DNA from: Undaria pinnatifida
Taxonomy: Eukaryota; Sar; Phaeophyceae; Laminariales; Alariaceae
DNA: 64,000 bases
Assembly (NCBI GenBank): GCA_012845835.1
Contig: JABAKD010000027.1
Location: 14,360,332-14,424,331, forward strand
Direction: 5' to 3'
Positions within the stretch are counted from its first letter, which is position 1; every line of letters begins with the position of its first letter. The position numbers and the translations under genes were made by a program. The notes beneath the pieces were generated by a model. The model made no database searches. It was not told the origin of the DNA and worked only from the letters and a program-made list of their open reading frames with translations. This document shows positions 51,703 to 62,500 of the stretch, piece after piece.

Positions 51703-53514
51703 GGCCCGCCGGCTGCAGGTGCTGCTTCTTCTGCAGTACCTCGCCTGGTAAAAGTCTATCGGGTACCTCGTTATAGCCTCTCGTCCTAGAGCTAACAGTA
51801 CCCAGCCCTACGAATGCCAGTGTGTTTGATGGCGGCAGGAGAGAAAAGAAAGCCTCATGGCTTGCCCCTTTTTTGTAAGGTTCGGGCATCTCAAGATACT
51901 CTTAACACATACTACATCTCATTTGTGAGTGGGCTGATAAGTGCTAGCGTAGTGGCAGTACACGGTATGCCGTTGTGGTCAGTGTGACGGCGAACAGCGG
52001 GGCCAGCGATCTGCAACGGCGCGTCTGTACGAGTAGTACTATAGTCTATAGTCTATAGACTAGTGGTGTGTCGCAATAGGAAATCGCTTTGGTGTAATTC
52101 GTTAGGAGGCCGCCATGTTAGGCGACTGCTGATGGCACTTGGGACTGCGGGGACGCCATGTCAGGAAACCGGCAATTTCGCATCGGCTGCGGGACCACCA
52201 ATTCTGGGCGGTCCCCTAGCGCATGATTTCGGTATTATTATAGTACAGATCATCAGGTATCCTAGATATATTATTGTTAATCCATTTGCCATATGACCAT
52301 GTGTTCGTAGCATCTATTATTCGCCATGGTGTCTCGGCTGTACGTTTTCGTGTGTACGGGGGCAGAATGAGCAAGGTCGTTTGTACCGAGGATCAAGAGG
52401 GGTTGGGAGTGGGGAGGAAGTGGCTAGAGTATTGAATAGAGGTTGGCAAGGTATTCACAGGGGGGGCGTGATGGAGGCGTGTTTTGCCCGCGAACGGTTT
52501 TTGTTGTTAACAGAAAAGCGCAATATACTCGAATGCAGGGTTTGCTTCGTCCAAATAGAGACAAGCGTAAGATTCTCGAATGTACTAAGATAGAGGCCAG
52601 CTCCCATTTTTGAGAAAGCTGGTCGTTGATTGCAACTGACAGAAAGCACTGAAAACGTGGCCGTCGGGATAAATCAGCAAGTAAGTAGCAAATGGGATGG
52701 GCGGGTTTGCGGGTAGCATGGCGTTGAGGTTCATGGGTACTATTTACTTGTACGAGTAGATGGAATTGATCGGTATTATGTACCAAGTATGGCCTTTAGC
52801 TGGTCGGCACAGCAGTACCGCCAGCCACGTGCCAACAGTAGAACAGTATTGCCGTGTATCATAGTTGAGAGGTGAGTCGATATGGGGCAATCGTAACATT
52901 ACTTCCTGAATTTCTCGCTTTCCAAAATCGGATTTTGCGCGGCATCGAAAAAAGTTCCCAGGAGGTGTTAACCTAATGTTTCTTTGACGAAAGCTCCAAA
53001 TGTGTCCGATTTTCCGATGATTTAAATGCAAGTGGTTTCCATCTCAGTATGTCCGATCTACCATGCTGTACGCAGCAAATGGTTGAAGCGTGGGGGGGGG
53101 GGAATTTGTGTCGGTATATCAAATGTCCCGATTCGAAGTATTTAATTCTGCGCACCTGTCCAGCGAGATATAATCCTGGCGTGCTGGATCGCCTGGGACG
53201 TCGAAACACCTCGAACGTAATGTATCCGGTATGTACCGGTACAGCCAATAGAGTCCGAGTCGTCCCAGGCGAACGAGCTTATCGCATGAAGTAAGAAAAT
53301 ACCATCACATAATCACGGCTACCTATAGCATACGTACAGCAGCCGCAACACGAGACACGAGGCGTGCCTTGTTTTGCGTCACACCTGCGAAGCTTTCTCA
53401 TCAAAGCACGGCCCATTCGCCGAGGCCACGTCAGCGCGAGGCTGCCGCAAACGCCGGCTTTATGCAGTGGAAAGTTGGCATGGCGCCTCTGCAAAACCGA
53501 TTTCGGCACCGTGG
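51703..53514. other. Intergenic downstream of copy B: nothing recognised
   Basis: No gene or repeat family that I can support. Confidence 0.4.
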
Positions 53515-53765
53515 GCGCGTGCTACGATAGAGGTAGCACTTTTCGTCTGAAATGTTTTCTGAATGACGGGGCTCCTTAACCTAATCTTATCGTCGGAAAT
53601 AGGCCGTTTTGTTTTTAATGATTCTCGTCGTGTACCTAGGCCATGGTATTTTTCATCCGGTAGCAGTTTTAGTTTTCTTCAAGTCAGTTTTTGGGAAGGT
53701 CTTAAGCTCCCAAATTGAGGGAGTAGTATTAGAAAAAAAGTGGAGCACCTTCAGCGTAGCACGCG
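53515..53765 (+). mobile_element. Family C MITE, copy 4 (best preserved)
   Basis: 251 bp. The ends are inverted: GCGCGTGCTACGATAGAGGT against GCACCTTCAGCGTAGCACGC. The interior blocks are GTCGGAAATAGGCC, CGTGTACCTAGGCCATGG, CATCCGGTAGCAGTTTTAG and TCTTAAGCTCCCAAATTG, followed by an A-run. No coding frame and no clear target duplication. Confidence 0.85.
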
Positions 53766-53819
53766 TCCGTGTGCTTTGGCGACTACTACTAACGCTGCTG
53801 CTGCTCAGCGCTGCTTTTT

Positions 53820-54218
53820 TTGCTGGAAACGCGAGCGAGTCAGCGGGCATATAGGGCTGCAACAAACGGAGGCGCAACTTTTAGTTCACGTCCTTCAGAT
53901 TTTTCGGGGGACGGTTCGTGCCCCTCCGAAAGAGTCGGAACATGTTTGACAAACTTGAAGCGGCGATTTGCTCAGTCTCGCGCATGCATCACCGTCCCGC
54001 CCACGCAAACCGCTTGTGTTCAAGCAGCAAGATATATTAACAAATCACGGAGGAAGGTTGTCACGACCGAAATCGCATCTCATTTATGCTTCACTCAAAA
54101 AGAAAAACGCTGCGTTCTTCGTTTTGGCCCGATGTGTACGGCACTCCCTGCTGTGCGCGAAGCCAAGAAACTGCGAACCTATGTGGCTGTAGCGCTCCTA
54201 CTCTTGGCCGACGCTTGA
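53820..54218 (+). other. Unrecognised open frame, 132 codons
   Basis: A frame starting just after the family C MITE at 53515-53765, with mixed composition and a hydrophobic last 15 residues. I recognise no family and see no splice context. Probably chance. Confidence 0.15.
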
Positions 54219-54765
54219 TCTGTCGCGAATTGCGTTCGACTTCTGCTGGCACTACTCCGTCGATAGTCAGCGCGGATTGTCCCGGGAATGTCCGGCGCTC
54301 TGTGTGAATCCGGCCTCGGTCTGGCACACCACTGGCAACGGCGAACTGCTCGTCACTTTTGCCGTGTCTGCTCGGACAGAGTACTCAAGCTCGCGCTGTC
54401 GATACCTTCACCAGATACCGGGATCTACCCAGTTTGTCCTCCACGTGTACGCATGACGTGACGCTGCTCAGAAAGCCCATGAAAGCGGTCGGGGCTAATA
54501 AGACGACGCGCAGTGCCGTAGGGAGATAAATCGGGTTTTGGATAAGCAAATCGGATTTTGGGGGAGCAGAACGACCCACTGCTGTGATGCGTTGCTTTTG
54601 GGCGATGCGCATTCCCCCTCGCTCCCACCCTCTTGGCGGAAAGCTACCTCTCTCTACCGCCCTCATCACTGCTGTCATGAAGCGTGCTATGGTAGGGGTC
54701 CAGAGAAAGTTTGCCGGGGGTTTTCTGACTGACTTGGCTCTCAACTGAGGAAGAAAGCAACCCAA

Positions 54766-54928
54766 CATCGTTAGGATGTCGTGTGTTTTGGCGTTCGATA
54801 TCTAGGATGTTGGATTACTCATCAGGGTGCGCTTTCAGCTTTTTCCAAGTTGGTGGATGGGTGAGGTGGAGAGCTCCTCTTATGTGGGGCCTACGAAAAA
54901 ATAGGTGGTACCTGTATCGTAGCACGCG
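54766..54928 (+). mobile_element. Family C MITE, copy 5 (partial)
   Basis: Right part only: ATTACTCATCAGGG, GCTTTTTCCAAGTTGG, GAGAGCTCC, an A-run and GGTACCTGTATCGTAGCACG. Confidence 0.6.
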
Positions 54929-55167
54929 TCTCATGCCCTACCGTTGGAACGCGAAAAGGGGCTTTCCCCCGTTGATGATGGTGAACTCTGAACACAGCGG
55001 ACTTTTCCCCAGATCTGCCACTCGAAATGGGTGTTTCATTTCGCTAACCAGAAGCGAGTACTTTCCTCCAGTTGGTAATCAAGGCGAAAGACAGCGGGGG
55101 CGTCCAAGTCACACCCCGCGCCCCCCGGTCCCGGGAGCTTTTACTTCGGCCTTAGTAGATCCCTGAA

Positions 55168-55502
55168 GCATACTACGATAGGGGTAAGAGCCTACTTTAG
55201 GGGCTACTTTTTGTGAAGCTGCATACTTGAGGAGCTCTTCACCCCACCAAAGAAACACGTTGGTGAAACATTGAAGGTGGAACCCGACTCCCATGCTCGA
55301 CGCAAAAAAATCGAACACAAACGGTATTCCGATGAGAACAGGTAGTTCCCCGGTCAACCCCTTCAGAGCTCCAAAATATCTCCCTAAACTAATTAAAAGT
55401 AAATTCTCCCCAAAAAAAGGTTTCCGGTCGTAAAGGAGTTAAGAAGCCCCCGTTAGGCAGAAACCATATGGTCCAAAAGTGGTACCTCCATCGTAGCACA
55501 CG
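55168..55502 (+). mobile_element. Family C MITE, copy 6 (diverged interior)
   Basis: The ends GCATACTACGATAGGGGT and GTGGTACCTCCATCGTAGCA are inverted matches of the family. The interior is longer and mostly unrelated. Confidence 0.55.
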
Positions 55503-55689
55503 TCTTCAATCACGCTTTCCAATGACGGGCTCCCTCATCCCGGATTTTTACGACCCACCTTCGTCGTTGTTTCGGCTTCGGTACAAAATGCAAAGGCCAT
55601 CCCATTATTTGGAAGGGAGCGCCACATCGCGACGTTTGCGCCAAGGTATGGCGCCCTCTTCCGATTAATACGACGTCCTTGACGTCTTG

Positions 55690-55790
55690 GAACGAGCCCA
55701 ACGAATGGCTGAAGTTAGGTAATTCAAATCCGGAAGGGGAGAGTCCGGACTGGGAAAGGGTGGGTGGGATCTGCTAAGGCCCAAGTAAAA
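55690..55790 (+). repeat. Possible second SINE-like fragment
   Basis: GGTAATTCAAATCCGG resembles a degenerate B box, and GGCCCAAGTAAAACCTCCC resembles GGCTAAATAAAACCTCCC at 59173. Weak evidence only. Confidence 0.2.
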
Positions 55791-56405
55791 CCTCCCGGGA
55801 CCAGAGCGGCCGGGGTGTGACTTGGGCGCCTGAGCTATCTTCCCCGCCCCTCCCCCCTTTCTCTCTGCTCTCCTCAGTGACGCTAACAATATATTAGGAC
55901 TGAAAGAGCACGGCCCGATTCCCTGAGATACTGCCTCATAGGCGGAACAGCGGCTAGGGGGGCACAAGATCATCCCTTGCACCGGTTCTGAAAATGGAGC
56001 CAGAGAGTAAGTGAGTCATCAGGAAACAACCCAGAGCCGCCCGGAAAGCCACTAAAATATGCATGGATTTACCCACAAAAATATCAAGGGAGGATCTTGC
56101 CGCTTTCGAGCGCGGACGAGCTTTCCACTGTTAGAAGTAAAACCAGAAAAAATATATCAAAAGCCCCACAAATCATATCTGTATATATAATGCCGGCGAT
56201 CGTACACGCCCTGGAATCGACGGGGGGTAGACAGCCGAGGGAAACAGCACACCGCGAAAGACAAATTGCACCACCACCCTTCCCCAAAGACGCAGTCCCA
56301 GGGGAGTTCCTTACTCTCAATCGCCGGAGTTTTTCGGGAGTCTGCTGTTACAACCGCCTGCGTCCGCTGAAGCAACACACCGCGCATGGTTGCCGCATAG
56401 ATCCG

Positions 56406-56564
56406 CTACTCGACCGTGGCGACGTCTCGACTTGTCGACGGAACCCAGAACGGCCCTTGCTGGAGAATGTTTCGAAAAGAGTCCAGCGCGTCCTGGCCCA
56501 AAACTCCACGATCCCGACACTGCATGACGGCCTCAACAACCGAAAACTTCCATTCCTTTGTGGC
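56406..56564 (-). CDS. PSMD5-like last exon
   Basis: 52 codons and TAG. It opens ATKEWKFSVVEAVMQ and ends with GPFWVPSTSRDVATVE. The order A-K-x-E/W-x-x-V-x-A followed by a G-P-F-W/Y-V-P tail is the C-terminal signature of PSMD5. The acceptor is ATGCTACGCTAG|GCC. The longer frames here on + (56097-56573) are shadows. Confidence 0.82.
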   Translation of the reverse strand, partial: ATKEWKFSVVEAVMQCRDRGVLGQDALDSFRNILQQGPFWVPSTSRDVATVE

Positions 56565-59500
56565 CTAGCGTAGCATAAGAGAACGGGGAGAGCAGGATCA
56601 GGGCGAATGCAGCAGCAACGCAAGGTTGAGCAAGGGATTACATGGAAGTTGTTGCAGTTCCCCCCGTTTTAGAGCAAGTCGCGGACGGAGGTATTAATAG
56701 TGACGATGGCTGGACGGGGACAAGGTGTCCGGCAAGCTAGGGGCACTACCGGCCAATCGAAGCGTAACCACTAGGGCTATTTCATCGGCTATAATTAGTC
56801 TCTACTGTTAGTTAGCGCTTGAGGGTCGCAGTAAAAGTCAACCACAATAACTGACTTGGACTTTTATTAACAAACACAACACGTCGAGCTACAAACACGC
56901 CAATCAGATGCAAAGACGTACAACTCCGTTAAGTACAGGACGCAACTATTAACAACCGTAATATCTACCCAACTCAAAACTAATCGGCGACCTATAGTCA
57001 GCCGACCCACGGCCCAAGCAAGCAAAGCATTTCCACCAGTGCGCCGACCACGAAAACCGGCCGCACCAAGCCAGCCACGGTAGAGTTTCGAAACCAGCAG
57101 CAGTCTCACGCGTACCGCGTCGGCCTTTCGGAACACCATCAAAATCACTGACGCGATAGTACCGTTGAAAAAGGCAACCTAGTCAAACTTACACCAGACA
57201 TACAATACGTTCGAGTATGGTGAGACCAAGCTTTGTGCTTACCCATGCGCCAGTGAATAGAAACAAGAATAAACGAACGAAGTAAAAACAAAAAACGAGT
57301 TGGAACGAACGTCATCACTCTCCATCGGTTATGTCCGTACAGACAGACCCGCGGATTTTGTATCCTCCGCCGATTTTCCGCAACGACTCGTGCTACGATA
57401 AAGGTTGCATTTTTCGTCTGATATGGTTCCTGAATGGCGCCATTTTTTTTTGCAAGATATTCTCGGTGTATACTTAGCTAGCTAGGCCATGGCATTTTTC
57501 AATCGGTAGCATTTTTTTTCTTCTCGAAATTAGTGTTTTGGGTACAGAAGGACATGTCTTGAGCTCCGAAAGTGAGGGGTAGTATTAAGAAAAAAAGTGG
57601 TGCACCTCTATCGTAGCACGCGCCCAACGTCCAAAACAGCCGCCTCAAAAAGAAAGCGGCTCACCTTAGAAACTTCTGTTTCGCGAGTCTCCAGGTAAGT
57701 GCGGAAGCCCGGCTGGGAAAATACCGCCGTCAGCCCCCAAGCTCCAGGTTGCCACACGGTACACCTCAAGACGTTGTAGGCTGCGTGCCGGACCTGACTC
57801 GCAAAACACGGAAGGGACAGTCGCGTTCGAAGTGTTTGGCATTCTGGTTAAGGCGCGCGCGTGACAACCTACACCAGTTCAGCCCGGTCGCCGGTAATTT
57901 CGTCCCTGTGTCCCTTCTTTCATTGGTTGTCGTAAGGTATACTTTCCCGCTCAACTCGCTACGAACGGATACAATGCATCGGGAACCTCCACGTCATCAG
58001 CAAGAAATCAACGATTCACAGCTCTGCCAAACGTATCCGGAGTTGATTCCCGTGTTAAAGGCCCATCGACCTTTTCCATCCGCTCCGAGCATCGCGGATG
58101 AAAGAAGGTCATGTCGACGGTTCCAGCTCGGCGCGCAAGAGTAAACGGTAAAAGCTCAGCGTAGCCACCGAGCAGCTATCAAGGGGAGTATACACTACCG
58201 CGGCGTCGTACAGGTGGTTAAACCTCCGCAGCAACAGCGCATCGCCTCGTCCAAGCCGCTCTCGACTGATCCCGAAAGGTCCTCACGCGTGGAGATAACG
58301 ACGAAAAGACTAATACAGCGCCGGGTGGCTAGCTTTTGGTGGCCCCGGCTATAAACCCCACCAAAACACCCATTCTCAAAAGTTATCTAGCGTTATCTGT
58401 CAAGTACACCACAGTCGGGCGTGTTCCCCGCCTTATACTTTTACTACACACCATACACCGTAACTTTTGAGAGCGGGTGTTTTGCTGGGGTGTATAGCCA
58501 GAGCCACCAAAAGTTGGCCACCCGGCGCTGTATTAGTTTTTTCGTCGTTAACACATATCACTTAAACTTCAAGCAACTTGTCGTCGACGCGGGTGCGCAA
58601 TCTCAAACGTGTGAAACTCGCCGCCCACAACCGGGAATGCAACAATAACAAAGCCAAGCGGGGAGGTACGTCGAGCTGTAGGCAGTTCACCTCCGGAACG
58701 GGCTGGCGCGCGAGCTCTACGACCAAAGCCCCCGCAGACTTTCGATTGCATACGCCAAGCCTCTCAAACAGCGTCCGGTACAGCAAGCTCTTCGTTTCCC
58801 TCTCCTCCTCGGCCGGCGTGTTTCCCATGACTTCGTCGCCCGTCGTCGGGGACTCAGTGGTGGGAGGGCCAAGGACCAGGGCTACAGCGTGAAGAGCGGC
58901 CGCTTTTACTTCCACCTTGATTGCGGGTCGTTGGGGTTGGGGAAACGGCAAACAAGGCGTTTTCGCGTGTGACGCGGTTTAGCCGCCTTGGCAGTTAACG
59001 CGTCTCCTCGTGAATTATTGGCGTGCAGACCAATCAGGACAGACCCCAATCTTATCTTAATAGACAGGCAGTGGGGACGTTGAACCCTCTGCGTAAAAAA
59101 AATGAAACTACCTACCCGGAGGGGGAGAAGGGACGACACCTGTGGCCGCGGCTTGGTCAGGACGTCGCTGAGGCTAAATAAAACCTCCCACGAGTAGAAC
59201 CGAAAGGTAAAAGCGGTGATAAAACAAAAACGAAAACGAAAACGAGTACGTTCAGGCCACTAGTAGCGTACAGCAGCAGTGTGCAGCTGAGTGCCCGTCG
59301 GTGCAAGTATAGTTGAAAGTATTTCAGACCCTTCGATCAGCCGCCCACCTTGTGAGCAGACAGCGTCAACCAAGCGTCCAACAGGCCCTCGGTTCCATAC
59401 TCTTGCGCGAGCATTGCCTCCAACGCTTCGTTCGATGCTTTCGCCACCGTAGAAGCCGCGACCAGTCCTGCGAGCTGTGCCGGTAAGCATGCGAGAGAGA

Positions 59501-62500
59501 GATCACCCACTGGTCAGAAATAGAGCAATGCCCAAGAACGCCCTTTCGACTACATGATGCATGCGCAGATCCCACTGCAACACGGATCCCACGCGGGAAT
59601 AAAAAGGTACGAAGGAAAAACTGCGACCGGCGGCCTCGAACGTAAGCCTGAACCACACCAAAAAAGCACCGTGGAGACAAAAAACAGTTTCCCGTGGACG
59701 TGAAAAAGGCACTTACAGCAGCAGCTTACATTACATGCACAATGCCCTCTATTACAACCGCAACAAGCCAAGCTAATACTCCGGAAGGTGGTTGCTAGCA
59801 GGAATTGAGTGCACCTCGGTCACATTTTCTGAGAGACGATATTGGATAGCTCAACTCAAGAGGTATCGACAAGGCAGCGTCACCACAGCGTAGGATAGCA
59901 GCCAGTCACTGCATCGCACATTGACTAACGCCAAGGGCCCCGCTCCTGTCTCTTCGGGTGGCAAGCTTGGCAACAACATACGGTCTAAACGACGAGGATC
60001 GCTGCCAATCCGAAAGAGGGCCGCGCCGTTTACTCGCCAACAGCCTGCACCAAAAGCCTGCACTGCCAGCTTGCACCAACGGCCTGCACCAACAGACGGC
60101 ACCGACAGCTTGCAGTTACCTTGCCGGCCTCGTCGCTCCCTTCGATATGAACAGCGCAGGCCTGGAGAAAACCGGCGCGAGAGGAGGTGCTCAATTCTCC
60201 CCATACCTGCGATCGCACGCGGGTCGGGCATGGTGAAGAGGTTACGTTTCAGATAGAAGTTGTCGAAAACGATATTTCGCCGACGATCGACCAGGCGCGT
60301 ACAAACACCCACAGTTCGACGGCAACGACAACAACAACAGCAACAACGGCCATCAGCCCACCGCTGCAATTGAAAAAGAGACTATACGAAAATACGAAAT
60401 ACGACAAAAGTAGAGAGGCATGCCCGATCTACCTGACGGAGTAGCTCCAACTCACATCCAAACCCACGCCAGCAGCCTTCGCGAGAACATTGGCGAGCGT
60501 TCTGAGGGCGCTCGCTCCTAGCAAGGGGTCTGGAGGGGCAGCACTATCACCTTCCCCGCCCCCCGCGGCAACGATTAGTCCACTGAGGTGTCCACTTGTG
60601 ATGAGATGCCGCGCACCGGCCGCAGTTGAGGCCACCTGCCGGGACAATCCAAACACACAGCTGTAAGATCAACCGGGCCTCCCGTTGTCAGCGATAGGAA
60701 ACGGCCGCTCGGGGCCAACGCTAACCACACCGGAACGGTCGGCCCATTGCGAAAATCGCTCGTTTCTGATCGCAAGCACATATGGTCAACAGAAACAAAC
60801 AGGGATAACAGTTACGGTGTTGCGGCTAACTGTGGTGCGACGCCGCTACGGGGGTCACGGGGATCTCGTTTTCCATGCTGCTGCAGCCGATCGAACGAGC
60901 ACACGTGGAGTAAAATTATTAAACGCGCCCCCCCCCCCCCCTCTCCTCCCCTTTTCAACGAGTTCCGAAGCGTTCACCAGTACACGGGAGAGGCTGGCCC
61001 AGCGCGCAAAAGCCCTCGTTTCTACCGGCCCAAGCAGATAGATGGTCCACACAAAAGAAACGCCCCTCCAGGTCAAACGCTGTTCACTTGTTTGACACGG
61101 GCATCCCGGAGGAGATTCCCTAGACGCGTCCCTCTCCTCCAACGCGTGCTACAATAGGGCCAGCACGTTCGGCCCAGAACAATAACCGCGGCATTTCACG
61201 GGTCGGGGTCACCTCTCGCGGGTCCGGTCGCGTCAGGGTGACCCGAACCGAACCGTGAGAGGTGACAATCTCTCGGCCCGACCGACTCCGACCCACGAGA
61301 GTCCGAACTACCTCCTGACCCGACCCAACACAACCCGCGATATTTTAGGAACTCCCTCCCGATCCAACGGGTTATGACCCGTGAAAAGCCCTGGGATTAG
61401 GTGACTGGCGTTGGAAACACGTTTTCGTGTCGTAAGACGTTTTTTTGTTGCATACCTAGGCCATGGGACTGATGATTGTTCATCGGGTTGAACGTGTGCC
61501 ATTTTCTCAAAAAAAAAAAGTTCATTTTCTTTTTGGGTGGGAGATGCATGCATACCTCCTTAAGCGAGCTGGCCTCAGAAAAGATAACAGGTGCATGGGC
61601 ACCCCTACCGCACGTAGCACGCGCTCTGTTCTTCTCGCCTTTTCAAGGAGTTCCAACGCATTCAGCTGCAGTAGCACATCGGATGAGTCCCGAGTGAGAT
61701 TCGTCACCAGAGGCAGCGCGCCTGCGTCCAGAGCAGCGGCGAACGCCACCTCAGAAGTGCACATCAACCTAAAAGGAACATGGAGGGGCGGAAAAGGGGA
61801 AGAAAATTCATCACAGAGGGACGGTCGGGGCCATTCGTAGCCGGATGGTGTATGGTACAGACAAGTTTTGCACTACCGTACCCAGAAAATTGGGAGTTTT
61901 TGCGCACGAATCGGAATCTCAAGCGCGCAGAGATGGTTGTGAGAATCTCCCCCACGACAACGGCCTCTCGGCGTTGACGATGCAGCCCTGGTGCATATTG
62001 ATACGTCTTCATTGTTACGAATGTGATCGCCAGCGGCCGCTCAGTTCTGGATCATATAAGAACAAAGAAGCCTGTGCCCCATGTAAGGTTTTCTTAACTG
62101 CAGCAGTGCAACATAATACCGCACGCAGTTTGCTAAGATGATTTCCCAAAACATCGATCTCACAGCTGATGATTTCCATGTTGTCAAAATAAAGTGATAC
62201 CGGGTAACTGTTGCTGTCCAAGCTACACGAACTCAGCCATGTGTGGGCGCGGCGCGTCCCGACAACTCAACCAGCTATTCCCCACCAAATACGAGAAAAC
62301 CAAGAAAAGCAAACACCCCAACGGCTACACCGATCTCTACTTCACAGAGCGCCCTAGATCGGGCCACCAAGCATCGAGTACGCGGCGGAATACAGAGGAA
62401 AGGGTAAGCGAGAGAAGAATCGTGTGGCGGCATGTAACGATATGCATATAAATATACCTCAAGCACAAAAAGTTATTACGTTATGAACCACTGCCTGAAA

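Noticed and set aside
56097-56573. + strand frame of 158 codons
   Set aside because: It is antisense to the PSMD5-like last exon, which has family support.
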